Assembly: GCF_000463015.1 (NCBI RefSeq)
Contig: NC_022247.1
Span: forward strand, 5,641,501-5,705,500
Length of the DNA stretch: 64,000 nt
Source of the DNA: Variovorax paradoxus B4
GTDB lineage: Bacteria; Pseudomonadota; Gammaproteobacteria; Burkholderiales; Burkholderiaceae_C
Direction: 5' to 3'
A model generated the notes under the pieces. The model did no database searches, was not told where the DNA came from, and worked only from the letters and a program-made list of their open reading frames with translations. Position 1 is the stretch's first letter; each line of letters begins with the position of its first letter. The position numbers and the translations under genes were made by a program. This document shows, piece by piece, positions 8,403-17,488 of this stretch.

Positions 8403-9542
8403 ATGCGAACCGCTAAATACATCTTCTCCAAGCATCGTTCCCAGCGGGGCTTCACCCTGGTCGAGCTCATGGTCGGCCTTGTCCTGGGTCTGCTCACAGT
8501 GCTGGTCATCAGCCAGGTGCTCGCGCTCGCCGAAGGCAAGAAGCGCTCGATCACCATGGGCAGCGATGCGCAGGTCAATGGCGCGTTGTCGCTCTTCACT
8601 CTTCAACGCGATGTGCAGATGGCGGGCTACGGTGCAGCGGCCAGCCCGGATGCACTCGGCTGCCCGGTGACGGGAAAGTACGACGCGGGCGGCGCGTCGT
8701 TCGTCTTTCCGCTAGCCCCAATCGTCATCACCAACGGCACCGAAACCGACACCAACGCACCGGACACGATCACTGTCTTGCAAGGCCGGACCACGAACTT
8801 TTCGGCCCCCATGGTCCTCAAGGAAGACCACCCGCAGTCCAGCAACTACTTCGAGGTGGCATCCTCATTCGGCGCCGTGGTCGGCAACATGATGATCGCC
8901 GTGCCAAAAATACAAGGCACCGGCATGGGTTGCGCGCTGTTCAGCGTGACCAATGACACAACATCTCCAGCCACGACACTGGGCCCTACACGCGTACCCC
9001 ACGCCGCCACCGCTGCGAGCAAATGGAACCAGAACAGCATATTTCCGACGAGTGGATACGCGTCGGGCAGCTATCTGCTGAACATGGGTTCGATGGTCTA
9101 TCGCAGCTACTCGGTCAGTAGCGCCAATAGCCTCCAGATGGTCGAACGCTCCCCTGTGAACGGAGCGCTGACCGACCCGCCATTGGAACTCTATCCGCAG
9201 ATCGTCAACGTCCAGGCCATGTACGGCAAGGACACCAATGGCGACGGCGTTGTCGACACTTACGACAACTCCACGCCCACCACCAACGCCGGCTGGCTGC
9301 AAGTGCTCGCGATTCGTATTGCAGTAGTGGCGCGCAGCAACCAGTACGAGAAGGAGACCGTCACAGCGGGGGCGCCTCAGTGGGATGTCGGTGCCAACGC
9401 CACCATCGCAGGCACTACGACCTGCCATGGCGCCAGCAAGTGCCTTGGACTGAAGGTGAGCCACGTCCCCGAATGGGAGCACTACCGCTTCAAGGTCTAC
9501 GACACGATCGTGCCGCTGCGCAACGTTCTCTGGAATTCCTGA
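8403..9542 (+). CDS. pilW: Type IV pilus minor pilin PilW
   Basis: A 379-residue minor pilin of the PilW family, with leader MRTAKYIFSKHRSQRG and prepilin site G-FTLVELMVGLVLGLLTVLVIS. FTLQRDVQMAGYG shortly after the helix is characteristic of PilW. The large C-terminal domain carries a Ca-binding-like acidic stretch (GKDTNGDGVVDTYD), which is unusual for PilW and could bind calcium. The start lies within a few bases of the IS110 right boundary, so the native ribosome-binding site, formerly inside the end of pilV, has been replaced by element sequence. Expression of this and the following genes may therefore depend on read-through or a promoter in the element. Confidence 0.9.
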   Translation: MRTAKYIFSKHRSQRGFTLVELMVGLVLGLLTVLVISQVLALAEGKKRSITMGSDAQVNGALSLFTLQRDVQMAGYGAAASPDALGCPVTGKYDAGGASFVFPLAPIVITNGTETDTNAPDTITVLQGRTTNFSAPMVLKEDHPQSSNYFEVASSFGAVVGNMMIAVPKIQGTGMGCALFSVTNDTTSPATTLGPTRVPHAATAASKWNQNSIFPTSGYASGSYLLNMGSMVYRSYSVSSANSLQMVERSPVNGALTDPPLELYPQIVNVQAMYGKDTNGDGVVDTYDNSTPTTNAGWLQVLAIRIAVVARSNQYEKETVTAGAPQWDVGANATIAGTTTCHGASKCLGLKVSHVPEWEHYRFKVYDTIVPLRNVLWNS

Positions 9543-9551
9543 GCCATCGCC

Positions 9552-10250
9552 ATGCAAATCAGACCATCGAATCTTTCCCGACGCCAGAGCCCTCAGCGCG
9601 GCGTCTCACTGCTTTTTGCTCTGCTGACCCTGGTCGCGCTTTTGCTTGCAACGTTGGCGCTGGTGCGTTCGGTAGATACCAGCACGCTCCTGCTCGGCAA
9701 CATGGGTTTCAAGCAGGATGCCACCTCGTCCGCAGACCAGGCCGCGCGCCAGGCCATTGACTGGTTGACTGCCAACAGCGCCAGCCTGAACACCGACGCT
9801 GCTTCGAGTGGCTACTACGCAAGCACGCAGGAGCTTGCTGCCGACGGGGTCACGGCAAAACCGCCGATCGATGTAACCGGCCGGCAACTTGCCGCCAGCA
9901 ACAACCGCCAACTGATCGACTGGGATGGCAATACCTGCCAGTCCGCCACGACAGGCACATACAACGGCTGCACCGTCACGACCGCGGATGCCGGCACCAT
10001 CAACAACAACAACGCACGCTTCGTCATCTTCAGGCTCTGCTCCAAACCAGGCAACTACCTCACGGATGCAAGCATCAGCTGCGCCAAGCCGATTTCGAGC
10101 AGCGGTGCCAGCGTGACCAAGAAGGGCGAAATGAACTACGCCGAGCAGCCTTTTGCCGGTGGTGCATCCGGACCGTACTACCGCATCGTGGTGCGCGTGC
10201 TGGGCGCGCGCAACACAGCCAGCTTCACCGAAACCATTGTCCATTTCTGA
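9552..10250 (+). CDS. pilX: Type IV pilus assembly protein PilX
   Basis: A 232-residue protein with a basic N terminus, then RG-VSLLFALLTLVALLLATLALVRS, the atypical prepilin helix of PilX, followed by DTSTLLLGNMGFKQDA, which is strongly conserved in PilX. PilX belongs to the minor pilin tip complex with PilV, PilW and PilY1. The Ser/Thr/Asn-rich C-terminal domain has three cysteines. It follows pilW by nine bases and precedes pilY1 by 42, consistent with one operon. Confidence 0.9.
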   Translation: MQIRPSNLSRRQSPQRGVSLLFALLTLVALLLATLALVRSVDTSTLLLGNMGFKQDATSSADQAARQAIDWLTANSASLNTDAASSGYYASTQELAADGVTAKPPIDVTGRQLAASNNRQLIDWDGNTCQSATTGTYNGCTVTTADAGTINNNNARFVIFRLCSKPGNYLTDASISCAKPISSSGASVTKKGEMNYAEQPFAGGASGPYYRIVVRVLGARNTASFTETIVHF

Positions 10251-10292
10251 TGAGGGAGCGCCGATCCGGCGCCAGACGGAAAACCCAACACC

Positions 10293-13200
10293 ATGAAAAA
10301 TAGACTCACTCCTGTCCTCGATCGAAAGCCCCAAAGGCAGGCCATCTGCTGTGCGGTGATGGTCTGTGCATTTCTGGTGGGTTTGTTCGCCCCCGTTGTC
10401 GAGGCGGCCTCCACAGACCTGTCGAACCAGCCGCTGGCCACGCTGCCTGCCGTTCAAGCCAAGCCGAACCTGTTGTTCGTTCTGGACGATTCGGGGAGTA
10501 TGGACAATGATTACATGCCGGACCAAATGTCCAGCGGCAAGTATGGATACCGCTCCGCACAATGCAATGGTGTGGCTTACGACCCCGAGATGACCTATTC
10601 GCCACCGCTCAACGCGGATGGAACGTCCTATCCCAATGCGGTTTTTACGGCAGCGCGTAGCGATGGCTATGACGCGTCGAGTTCAACGGTCAATCTGAAC
10701 AACCGGCTCTATTACACATACAGCGGCACTCAACCCAAGATGGGCTGGGCGTACACCAGCAGCGGAGCCGTTCGAAACACGTTCTACAACGAATGCATGA
10801 CTTCGACCAACTCGTCGACCAGTCTTTTTCACCCGGTGACGGTCACCAGCGCTTCCGCCGAAGCTCAAAACTACGCCAACTGGTATTCGTACTACCGCAA
10901 GCGCTACCTGTTGATGCGTACCGCCATGGGCCGGGCGATCGCGGCGCTCGACTCGAGCTATCGCGTTGGCTTCAGCACAATCAGTGATGGAACCGCGGTG
11001 GATGGCGACAACTACTTTCGCGATGTCAAAGATTTCGATCTGGCGCAAAAAACAAACTTCTACAACAGCCTCTACAGTGCCTCGCCAAACGGGTGGACAC
11101 CGTTGCGCTCGGCCCTGTCCAAGGCGGGACGGTACTTCGCGAACAAAGCTCCTGACCAGAGCTACGACCCGGTCCAGTACTCCTGCCAACGCAACTATGC
11201 GCTCCTCTCGACGGACGGCTACTGGAACAAGACCAAGGGCCTGAAGCTCAACGGTACCAGTGAGATCGGGCAGCAAGACGGTACCGAGGCTCGCCCGATG
11301 CGGGACGACGCCCAAGTCATCGTCACAACCGTGACGCCCTACACCCAGGCGCTGACGAGAGATTCGGTGTCCACGCAGACGCAAACCAGGATCTGGACGC
11401 GCACCTCCACCACTATTTCCTCAACGCCAAAGCCCAACAATCCGAACAGGGGACGGTATGCCGTCACCACGCGTACGAATCAGCGCTACACCGAGACGCA
11501 AACCCGAACCCGGACAACGCCTCAATCGGCAACCTCGTCCTACTCCGAGACGGTAGTGACAACCGACGGTGTCGAGACGTCCAGAAGCACCAGCACGCCA
11601 GTCACTTCCGCCTGGATCAGCACCGCGACACCGACCGAGTCGCTCACAGGCAATGGCCCTCCCACCGCCAGCAGCAGCTTCACGACCGGAACCGCGAACA
11701 CAACCTACCAGACAGCCAAGGGTGATGACGTAACGGTCTATTCGGATCCAGTCGCAGGAGCCTGGAGTGCATGGTCTACACCGGCAGACATAACCAACAC
11801 GACGCCGGTTGCCCAGGCCCCTATTACAGGCACGCCAACCCAAACACCGTCCACCTCGGGCGGTACCGGCAACACGCTGGCCGACGTTGCCCAGTACTAC
11901 TTCGCGACGGACCTGCGCACCAGTGCGCTCGGCAATTGCACTTCGAGCAGCTCCGGCAGCAGCCAGGATGTCTGCAGCAACATCGTGCGCCCAGTGGGAA
12001 GCGACAAGGCCGCATGGCAGCACATGAATTCGTTCACGATTGGCCTTGGCGTGAGCGGCACCTTGCCTTATGACAAGAATTACCTGACCCAAACCGCAGG
12101 TTCCTACGTAGATCTGACCAGTGGCAGCTTGAGCTGGCCCGTGCCCGAAGGCGCGGACCTGGATGACGGTCAGGGCGGTAATGCCACCAACGTCGACGAC
12201 CTGTGGCACGCAGCCGTCAATGGCCGCGGCCAGTACTACTCGGCACTCAATGCCAGTGCGCTGAGCGAAGCCATCAACGGCGTCGTCACGTCGGTGCAGC
12301 AGGTCTCGGGCTCGGGTGCTACGGCATCGACCAGTTCGCTCCAACTGGTGGCCGGTGACAACAACCTGGTCTTTCGGGCCAGCTACACCACGCAGCTGTG
12401 GACCGGCGATCTGCAGGCCTTTGCAATCAACGGTTCAACGGGCGTCATTGCGAATACCGCCACGTGGTCTGCACAGGCAAGACTCGATGCGACGGCTGCT
12501 TCTGACCGCAGGATCTACTTCAGCAACGGTTCGGCTCTCCAGAGCTTCGAATACGGCAACCTGAGCACCGCACAAAGGGGCTACTTCGACAATCTCTGCA
12601 GCCAGACCCTCATTGCCGCGCAGTGCTCGGTGCTTTCTGACAGCAACAAGACGCTGGCCAACAATGGTGCCAACCTCGTCAACTACCTGCGCGGCGTACG
12701 CACCTACGAAACCGCCAGCGTCGACGGCTCCAACAACAGCATCGCCGCGCTTTATCGCAAACGCGAACATGTGCTGGGCGACATCATCAACGGCGCCCCC
12801 GTCTATGTTGGAAAACCGCCCTTCCGCTACGCCGACGCCGGCTACGCCGATTTCGTTACGGCGCAGTCAACGCGCGCACCCGTGGTGTACGTTGGCTCGA
12901 ACGACGGCATGCTGCACGCCTTCTCGGCCGCCACCGGCAGCGCGGGCGGCACTGAACTCTGGGCCTATGTTCCGGGCACGGTCATGCCCAACCTCTACAA
13001 GATGGCCGACACGAGCTATGGAGCGAAGCACCAATACTCCGTGGACGGAGCACCGGTCATGGGCGACATCAAGGTTGGAACCGCCTGGAAGACCATTGTT
13101 GTTGGCGGCCTGAACAGCGGCGGCCGCGGCTACTACGCACTCGACATCACCGACCCCAACGATCCCAAGGCTCTTTGGGAGTTCACCGATCCCAACCTGG

Positions 13201-14189
13201 GCCTGAGCTTTGGCAACCCGGTGATTGCAAAGCGCGGCGACGGCACCTGGATCGTTGCCTTTGCTTCCGGCTACAACAACACCAATGGCGACGGCAAAGG
13301 CCACCTCTACGTTCTGAATGCCAACACCGGCGCCCTGCTGCTGGACATTCCCACCAGCGACGGCAGCAGCACCGACCCGAGCGGCCTCGCAAAGATCAAC
13401 GCCTGGATCGAAAGCTCCAGCGACAACACAGCCAAGCGCTTCTACGGCGGCGATCAGCAAGGCAACCTCTGGCGCTTCGACATCGACGGGCTCCTGCAAC
13501 CCAACCGGGCAGCGATGCGGCTCGCCAAGTTCCAGATCAACGACTCGACGCCGCAACCGATCACCACAAAACCGGAAACCGTGGAGATTTCAGGCAAGCC
13601 GGTGGTCGTGGTTGCGACGGGCCGGTACCTGGGTTCGTCAGACATTGCGGATTCGACGCAGCAAAGCATCTACGCGGTGAGGGACACGCTGACCGCCACC
13701 GGATGGAGCGACGTGCGCGCCGACACTGAAAACTTTGTCAGGCAGACATTCACGTTGAATGGCCCTGTGGCAACTGCGACATCGGCCTCGGTATCCAACA
13801 CGTCGGTCAACTGGGCGACCAAGGGCGGTTGGTGGATCGACCTGCCGCATTCGCGTGAACGCGTGAATACCAACCTGGGCCTGCAGTTCAGCACCCTGTC
13901 GGTTGCCACCGCCATCCCGAACGGTGATGCCTGCGCGTCGGGCGGCACGGCCTGGCGCTACTACCTCAATGTGGCCAATGGCGGCGTTGTCACGACCAAC
14001 CCGGCCGGCGGGCTCTTCAGCACCGACGGGCTGATCATGGGCATGACCTGGGTGCAGGACAGCAACGGCAATGCCCGCATCATTTACCAGAAGAGCAATG
14101 GCGACAACGTGATCGAGACGCCGCCGGTGGCGACATCGTCCGGCTCCGGCAGCGTACATAGAACCTCCTGGCGCGAGTTGGTGGACTGA
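10293..14189 (+). CDS. pilY1: Type IV pilus tip adhesin/mechanosensor PilY1
   Basis: A 1298-residue secreted protein with a signal peptide (residues 1-39, ending PVVEAAS). A von Willebrand A-like N-terminal domain has the metal-ion site DDSGS at residues 65-69, and the C-terminal PilY1 beta-propeller contains VYVGSNDGMLHAF, GGLNSGGRGYYALDI and GGDQQGNLWRFDI. PilY1 caps the pilus, supports extension and can act in adhesion and surface sensing. A Ser/Thr-rich, low-complexity stretch of about 185 residues (residues about 341-529) lies inside the N-terminal half and is much richer in Thr than the rest. The position after pilX is canonical. Confidence 0.93.
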   Translation: MKNRLTPVLDRKPQRQAICCAVMVCAFLVGLFAPVVEAASTDLSNQPLATLPAVQAKPNLLFVLDDSGSMDNDYMPDQMSSGKYGYRSAQCNGVAYDPEMTYSPPLNADGTSYPNAVFTAARSDGYDASSSTVNLNNRLYYTYSGTQPKMGWAYTSSGAVRNTFYNECMTSTNSSTSLFHPVTVTSASAEAQNYANWYSYYRKRYLLMRTAMGRAIAALDSSYRVGFSTISDGTAVDGDNYFRDVKDFDLAQKTNFYNSLYSASPNGWTPLRSALSKAGRYFANKAPDQSYDPVQYSCQRNYALLSTDGYWNKTKGLKLNGTSEIGQQDGTEARPMRDDAQVIVTTVTPYTQALTRDSVSTQTQTRIWTRTSTTISSTPKPNNPNRGRYAVTTRTNQRYTETQTRTRTTPQSATSSYSETVVTTDGVETSRSTSTPVTSAWISTATPTESLTGNGPPTASSSFTTGTANTTYQTAKGDDVTVYSDPVAGAWSAWSTPADITNTTPVAQAPITGTPTQTPSTSGGTGNTLADVAQYYFATDLRTSALGNCTSSSSGSSQDVCSNIVRPVGSDKAAWQHMNSFTIGLGVSGTLPYDKNYLTQTAGSYVDLTSGSLSWPVPEGADLDDGQGGNATNVDDLWHAAVNGRGQYYSALNASALSEAINGVVTSVQQVSGSGATASTSSLQLVAGDNNLVFRASYTTQLWTGDLQAFAINGSTGVIANTATWSAQARLDATAASDRRIYFSNGSALQSFEYGNLSTAQRGYFDNLCSQTLIAAQCSVLSDSNKTLANNGANLVNYLRGVRTYETASVDGSNNSIAALYRKREHVLGDIINGAPVYVGKPPFRYADAGYADFVTAQSTRAPVVYVGSNDGMLHAFSAATGSAGGTELWAYVPGTVMPNLYKMADTSYGAKHQYSVDGAPVMGDIKVGTAWKTIVVGGLNSGGRGYYALDITDPNDPKALWEFTDPNLGLSFGNPVIAKRGDGTWIVAFASGYNNTNGDGKGHLYVLNANTGALLLDIPTSDGSSTDPSGLAKINAWIESSSDNTAKRFYGGDQQGNLWRFDIDGLLQPNRAAMRLAKFQINDSTPQPITTKPETVEISGKPVVVVATGRYLGSSDIADSTQQSIYAVRDTLTATGWSDVRADTENFVRQTFTLNGPVATATSASVSNTSVNWATKGGWWIDLPHSRERVNTNLGLQFSTLSVATAIPNGDACASGGTAWRYYLNVANGGVVTTNPAGGLFSTDGLIMGMTWVQDSNGNARIIYQKSNGDNVIETPPVATSSGSGSVHRTSWRELVD

Positions 14190-14195
14190 ACTTCG

Positions 14196-14849
14196 ATGAA
14201 AGCGGTCTTGGCCCGGCATGCGCCGGGCCAGGCAAGGATGCGATACGTACTTTTTGTGAGCGCGGCGCTCTCGTTGGCGCTTCACGCCGCAGTGCTTTCG
14301 TCGCGAATTTCGCCTGTCGCCCCGAAAGGTGCGCCGACGGGTGTGATCGGAGACGCTGCCTCCTCCATGCGGGTGCGAACGGTCCCCCTTCTTCCTGCGC
14401 CACCCTCGCCTTTGCCTTTACCGCCCCGTGAGTCCCTTCAGGCGGCCGAAGTGGTTCATACGTCCGGCCGTGCATCCGCATCCGAGGAGGAGCGGTCGTC
14501 AAACGCGCCGCCTGCCGCGCTTCCTCCCGCAGTCATGGTCGAGGTTGAAAGCGACAGCTACTTGCCACGCAAGAGGCTATCAATGCCGCCTATGCCCAAG
14601 ACGACCATCGTCCTCGAACCTCCGCCCGGTGAAATAGTGAGCGCCCGGCTGGTCGGCATTCTGTCGCTCTTCATTGACGAACAAGGTCGCGTTCAGCGCG
14701 TGGATGCCGAGGAGCCGACACTCCCTCCCGCCTTCGAGCAAGTGGCACGCGAGGCCTTCATGGCCGCGGAGTTTTCTCCTGGCGAAGTCGATGGCCGTGC
14801 CGTCAAGTCGCACCAGCGGGTCGAAGTGGTTTTCGACTATATGCCCTAA
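14196..14849 (+). CDS. TonB-like (energy transducer) protein at end of pilus operon
   Basis: A 217-residue protein with one N-terminal membrane segment (YVLFVSAALSLALHAAVLSS), a Pro/Ser-rich periplasmic linker (PAPPSPLPLPPRES and onward) and a C-terminal domain resembling the TonB C terminus: LSLFIDEQGRVQRVDAEE, then FEQVAREAFMAAEFSPGEVDG. It begins six bases after pilY1, so it is probably co-transcribed. No ExbB/ExbD or receptor gene is near. Start could be 14196 or the ATG at 14238, which begins right before the helix. Known families suggest energy transduction or simply a TonB-fold periplasmic protein; a pilus-related role is an inference from position only. Confidence 0.7.
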   Translation: MKAVLARHAPGQARMRYVLFVSAALSLALHAAVLSSRISPVAPKGAPTGVIGDAASSMRVRTVPLLPAPPSPLPLPPRESLQAAEVVHTSGRASASEEERSSNAPPAALPPAVMVEVESDSYLPRKRLSMPPMPKTTIVLEPPPGEIVSARLVGILSLFIDEQGRVQRVDAEEPTLPPAFEQVAREAFMAAEFSPGEVDGRAVKSHQRVEVVFDYMP

Positions 14850-14995
14850 CGCACGCCTATCGCTCGCAAGCGGGGCTTCCAGCGCGTTGATCGCACCAGC
14901 GGCACGCCAAGAACTCGGATGATCGTCTATTCGCGTTCTCAGTCTAGCAATTTGATTGACTGACGGGTTCGACCCAGCTTGCATGGCGATTCGTT

Positions 14996-15601
14996 CTATC
15001 CGCGAAAAATCGCTGCTAGTGTTCTTCCAATGATTTGGATGTCACTCCAGAAATTTCTCGTACGCACGTACTGAATGCTATGCTCGAGTTTGATCGGCAC
15101 GACCACATTTACGTAGTGCGATTCCGGATCAGGCGCTTTCGCGAGCAGTGAGGACTCTTCTCTGAACGCCAAGGATCCCGGATCGGTAATGCCAGGCCGA
15201 ACACTCAAGACAATGCTCTTCACGTCCGATGAATAGAGTGCGACATAACGCGGCACCTCGGGCCGAGGGCCAACCACGCTCATTTCGCCGCGCAGCACAT
15301 TAAAGAACTGCGGAAGCTCGTCCAGTTTGTATCGCCTCAAGACCGACCCGGCTCGTGTAATACGTGCATCTTCGCCGACCGTGATCAGGGATCCATTCGT
15401 CTCAGAGCACTGCCGCATGGTGCGGAACTTGAGAATCTGGAAGCACCTACCGCCCAAGCCGACCCGCTCCTGACGGAACAGCGCGGGGCCTGGCGAGTCG
15501 AGTTTGATCCAGATAGCTATGGCAGCGAGGATCGGCGACAAGACCAGCAAAGCCATCAGTGCCATGCCGATGTCGAATGCCCGTTTAGCCATCAGTTTCA
15601 T
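14996..15601 (-). CDS. PglC-like phosphoglycosyl transferase (initiating sugar transferase)
   Basis: A 201-residue monotopic phosphoglycosyl transferase of the bacterial sugar transferase family (PF02397). It has a single N-terminal re-entrant/membrane helix (MALMALLVLSPILAAIAIWI), then FRQERVGLGG, ILKFRTMR and the DELPQFFNVLRGEMSVVGPRPE core. The short length without extra N-terminal helices is that of PglC rather than WbaP/WcaJ. It would transfer a sugar-1-phosphate from UDP-sugar to undecaprenyl phosphate, starting glycan assembly. It is the last gene of the minus-strand glycan cluster, one base after the aminotransferase stop. The donor may be a 4-amino or diacetamido sugar, given the neighbouring aminotransferase and WbpM-like gene. 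Confidence 0.87.
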   Translation of the reverse strand: MKLMAKRAFDIGMALMALLVLSPILAAIAIWIKLDSPGPALFRQERVGLGGRCFQILKFRTMRQCSETNGSLITVGEDARITRAGSVLRRYKLDELPQFFNVLRGEMSVVGPRPEVPRYVALYSSDVKSIVLSVRPGITDPGSLAFREESSLLAKAPDPESHYVNVVVPIKLEHSIQYVRTRNFWSDIQIIGRTLAAIFRG

Positions 15602-16765
15602 TCAACTCAATAGCTCGTACAGCGCCGCGATCACCCGATCTTGGTCTGAGTCATCCATGGCGGTAAACAGAGGGATGCTGAGCATCCGCTGATACGCGGC
15701 TTCCGAGTGGGGAAACATCTGCGCATTCAGCCCATAGCGATCGCGCCAGTAAGGCTGGCGGTGAAGCGGTATGTAGTGCACGCTGGTCCCGATGCCCTTG
15801 TCCGACAAGGCTTGGATTAGGGCATCACGCGATATGGTCGCGTCCTCCGTAAGGCGGATGACGTACAGATGCCATGCGTGTATTTCACCGGGCGGAGGTA
15901 AGGCGGGAAGCAACAACGGCAATGAAGCCAGTCGTTCGCCATAGCGCTCGGCCAGATACTGCCGACGCGCAACGAAGCGCGGCAGCTTTGCGAGCTGCGC
16001 AATTCCCATTCCAGCAGCTATGTCCGTCATGTTGTACTTAAAGCCGGGAGCAATCACCTCGTAGTACCAAGCAGGCTTGGTCGAGCGGAAGCGATCGAAC
16101 GCATCTCTGTTGATGCCGTGCAGGCGCATGACTTTGATACGCTCGGCCAAACTCGTATCCCGAGTCACCACCATGCCTCCCTCGCCGGTAGAGATGGTTT
16201 TATTGGCATAAAAACTGAACACAGTGATATCAGAATCAAGTGTTCCTACAAGCCGACCGTCGGATGTCGTAGGGAGTGCATGCGCAGCGTCCTCCACTAC
16301 CTTGAGCCCGTGCTTACACGCAATTGCCATCAACGTAGTCATGTCCGCGGAGAGCCCGGCATAGTGAACAGGAATGACTGCCTTAGTGCGCGTCGTGATT
16401 GCCGCCTCGAGCTGTCGCACGTCGATGCATAGCGTGCGCCAGTCGACATCAACTAGCACCACATCGGCACCGAGATAACGAACTACTTCTGCAGTGGCGG
16501 TAAAGGTATGCGTTGTGGTGATGACTTCGTCACCTGGACCAACGCCGAGCGCCTCCAAGGCCAAGTGAAGGCCCGCAGTTGCAGAATTGACAGCCATGCA
16601 ATGTAGCTGGGTATCTCCAAGGAACATGCCGAAGTCCCGCTCGAAGCGCTTAGCCTTCGGCCCCGTTGTGATCCAGCCGGAACGAATGGCCTCGGAAACC
16701 TCTGCGATTTCTTCTTCACCAGTATCGGGCAATGCAAAAGGCAGGAAAGGAAGTTCTGGCGGCAT
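15602..16765 (-). CDS. DegT/DnrJ/EryC1/StrS sugar aminotransferase (PglE/ArnB-like)
   Basis: A 387-residue PLP-dependent nucleotide-sugar aminotransferase. Seen: substrate region [14 protein letters not shown], the phosphate-binding stretch [23 protein letters not shown] with the PLP-ring Asp, and the Schiff-base Lys in [15 protein letters not shown]. The C-terminal domain ends IPLHRQPYW. Enzymes of this branch aminate a 4-keto sugar made by a WbpM/PglF-type dehydratase, giving a UDP-4-amino-4,6-dideoxy sugar; which sugar is formed here is inference. It is distinct from the WbpE-type enzyme at 24158. It sits between the PglC-like transferase and a methyltransferase. Confidence 0.87.
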   Translation of the reverse strand: MPPELPFLPFALPDTGEEEIAEVSEAIRSGWITTGPKAKRFERDFGMFLGDTQLHCMAVNSATAGLHLALEALGVGPGDEVITTTHTFTATAEVVRYLGADVVLVDVDWRTLCIDVRQLEAAITTRTKAVIPVHYAGLSADMTTLMAIACKHGLKVVEDAAHALPTTSDGRLVGTLDSDITVFSFYANKTISTGEGGMVVTRDTSLAERIKVMRLHGINRDAFDRFRSTKPAWYYEVIAPGFKYNMTDIAAGMGIAQLAKLPRFVARRQYLAERYGERLASLPLLLPALPPPGEIHAWHLYVIRLTEDATISRDALIQALSDKGIGTSVHYIPLHRQPYWRDRYGLNAQMFPHSEAAYQRMLSIPLFTAMDDSDQDRVIAALYELLS

Positions 16766-16777
16766 GGATGCGGTCGG

Positions 16778-17488
16778 TCAATGTAAAGGTTTCTCGATCC
16801 ACGCCAACACGTGCGTACGCAGCAACGGAATGGCATTGAAGAAGGTGTAAAGGGAGGGGTGCACACGTGTAACACGGCGCGCAATAGGGGGCGCCAGGGT
16901 AACGCGCCGGGACACCACGCGGCCACGGGGAAACAGCTCTCTCACGCGGTGCAATGGAACGCCACGTACATCGGGATTGCGCGGGTTGTTGAGAGTAAAG
17001 TCGTACCAGAGCACCCCGCCTCCGGGTTTCACCCAATCCCACAGAGTGTCTGCGAGCTGCTGCTGAAACACGTCATCCAGGATCGAGGAAAAAACGGTCG
17101 ACACCAGCACGGCGTCGTGCGACTCAGCATCGACCGGGAGCTTCATGGCATCACCGAGGTGCAATGCGATGGCTTCAGGCAACAAACGGCGCGCTTGCGC
17201 ATGGCGCTCAGGCAGTAGCTCGACGCCTCTCAAGTTCGAGGGATCAAAACCCAGGCGCAAGAGCTCGAGCAAGTTGCCCCCGCTTCCGCTACCCACTTCA
17301 ATCAGTCGCCTTCTCTCCAGATCAAGCCATCCGATTGCTAAAAACAGGACAATCATGGCACGCTGTCGTTCGTGCACTGTATGCCACACATCAGACTTAA
17401 GCATGCTGTACCTGCCATCAACTCTGAGACGGCGCGCATAGCGTTGCACAACGCCCAACAGCTCATCATGACTCTCCTTATCCATCAT
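16778..17488 (-). CDS. Class I SAM-dependent methyltransferase
   Basis: A 236-residue methyltransferase with motif I IEVGSGSGGNLLELLRLG, acidic motif II around GVELLPERH, and the post-I motif HLGDAMKLPVDAESHDAV. The C-terminal part VKPGGGVLWYDFTLNNPRN and LLRTHVLAW closely resembles the methyltransferase at 19915-20616, so the two are paralogues. The family methylates small molecules; in this cluster it most likely methylates a glycan sugar hydroxyl. Its start overlaps the stop of the upstream glycosyltransferase by four bases (translational coupling). Confidence 0.8.
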   Translation of the reverse strand: MMDKESHDELLGVVQRYARRLRVDGRYSMLKSDVWHTVHERQRAMIVLFLAIGWLDLERRRLIEVGSGSGGNLLELLRLGFDPSNLRGVELLPERHAQARRLLPEAIALHLGDAMKLPVDAESHDAVLVSTVFSSILDDVFQQQLADTLWDWVKPGGGVLWYDFTLNNPRNPDVRGVPLHRVRELFPRGRVVSRRVTLAPPIARRVTRVHPSLYTFFNAIPLLRTHVLAWIEKPLH

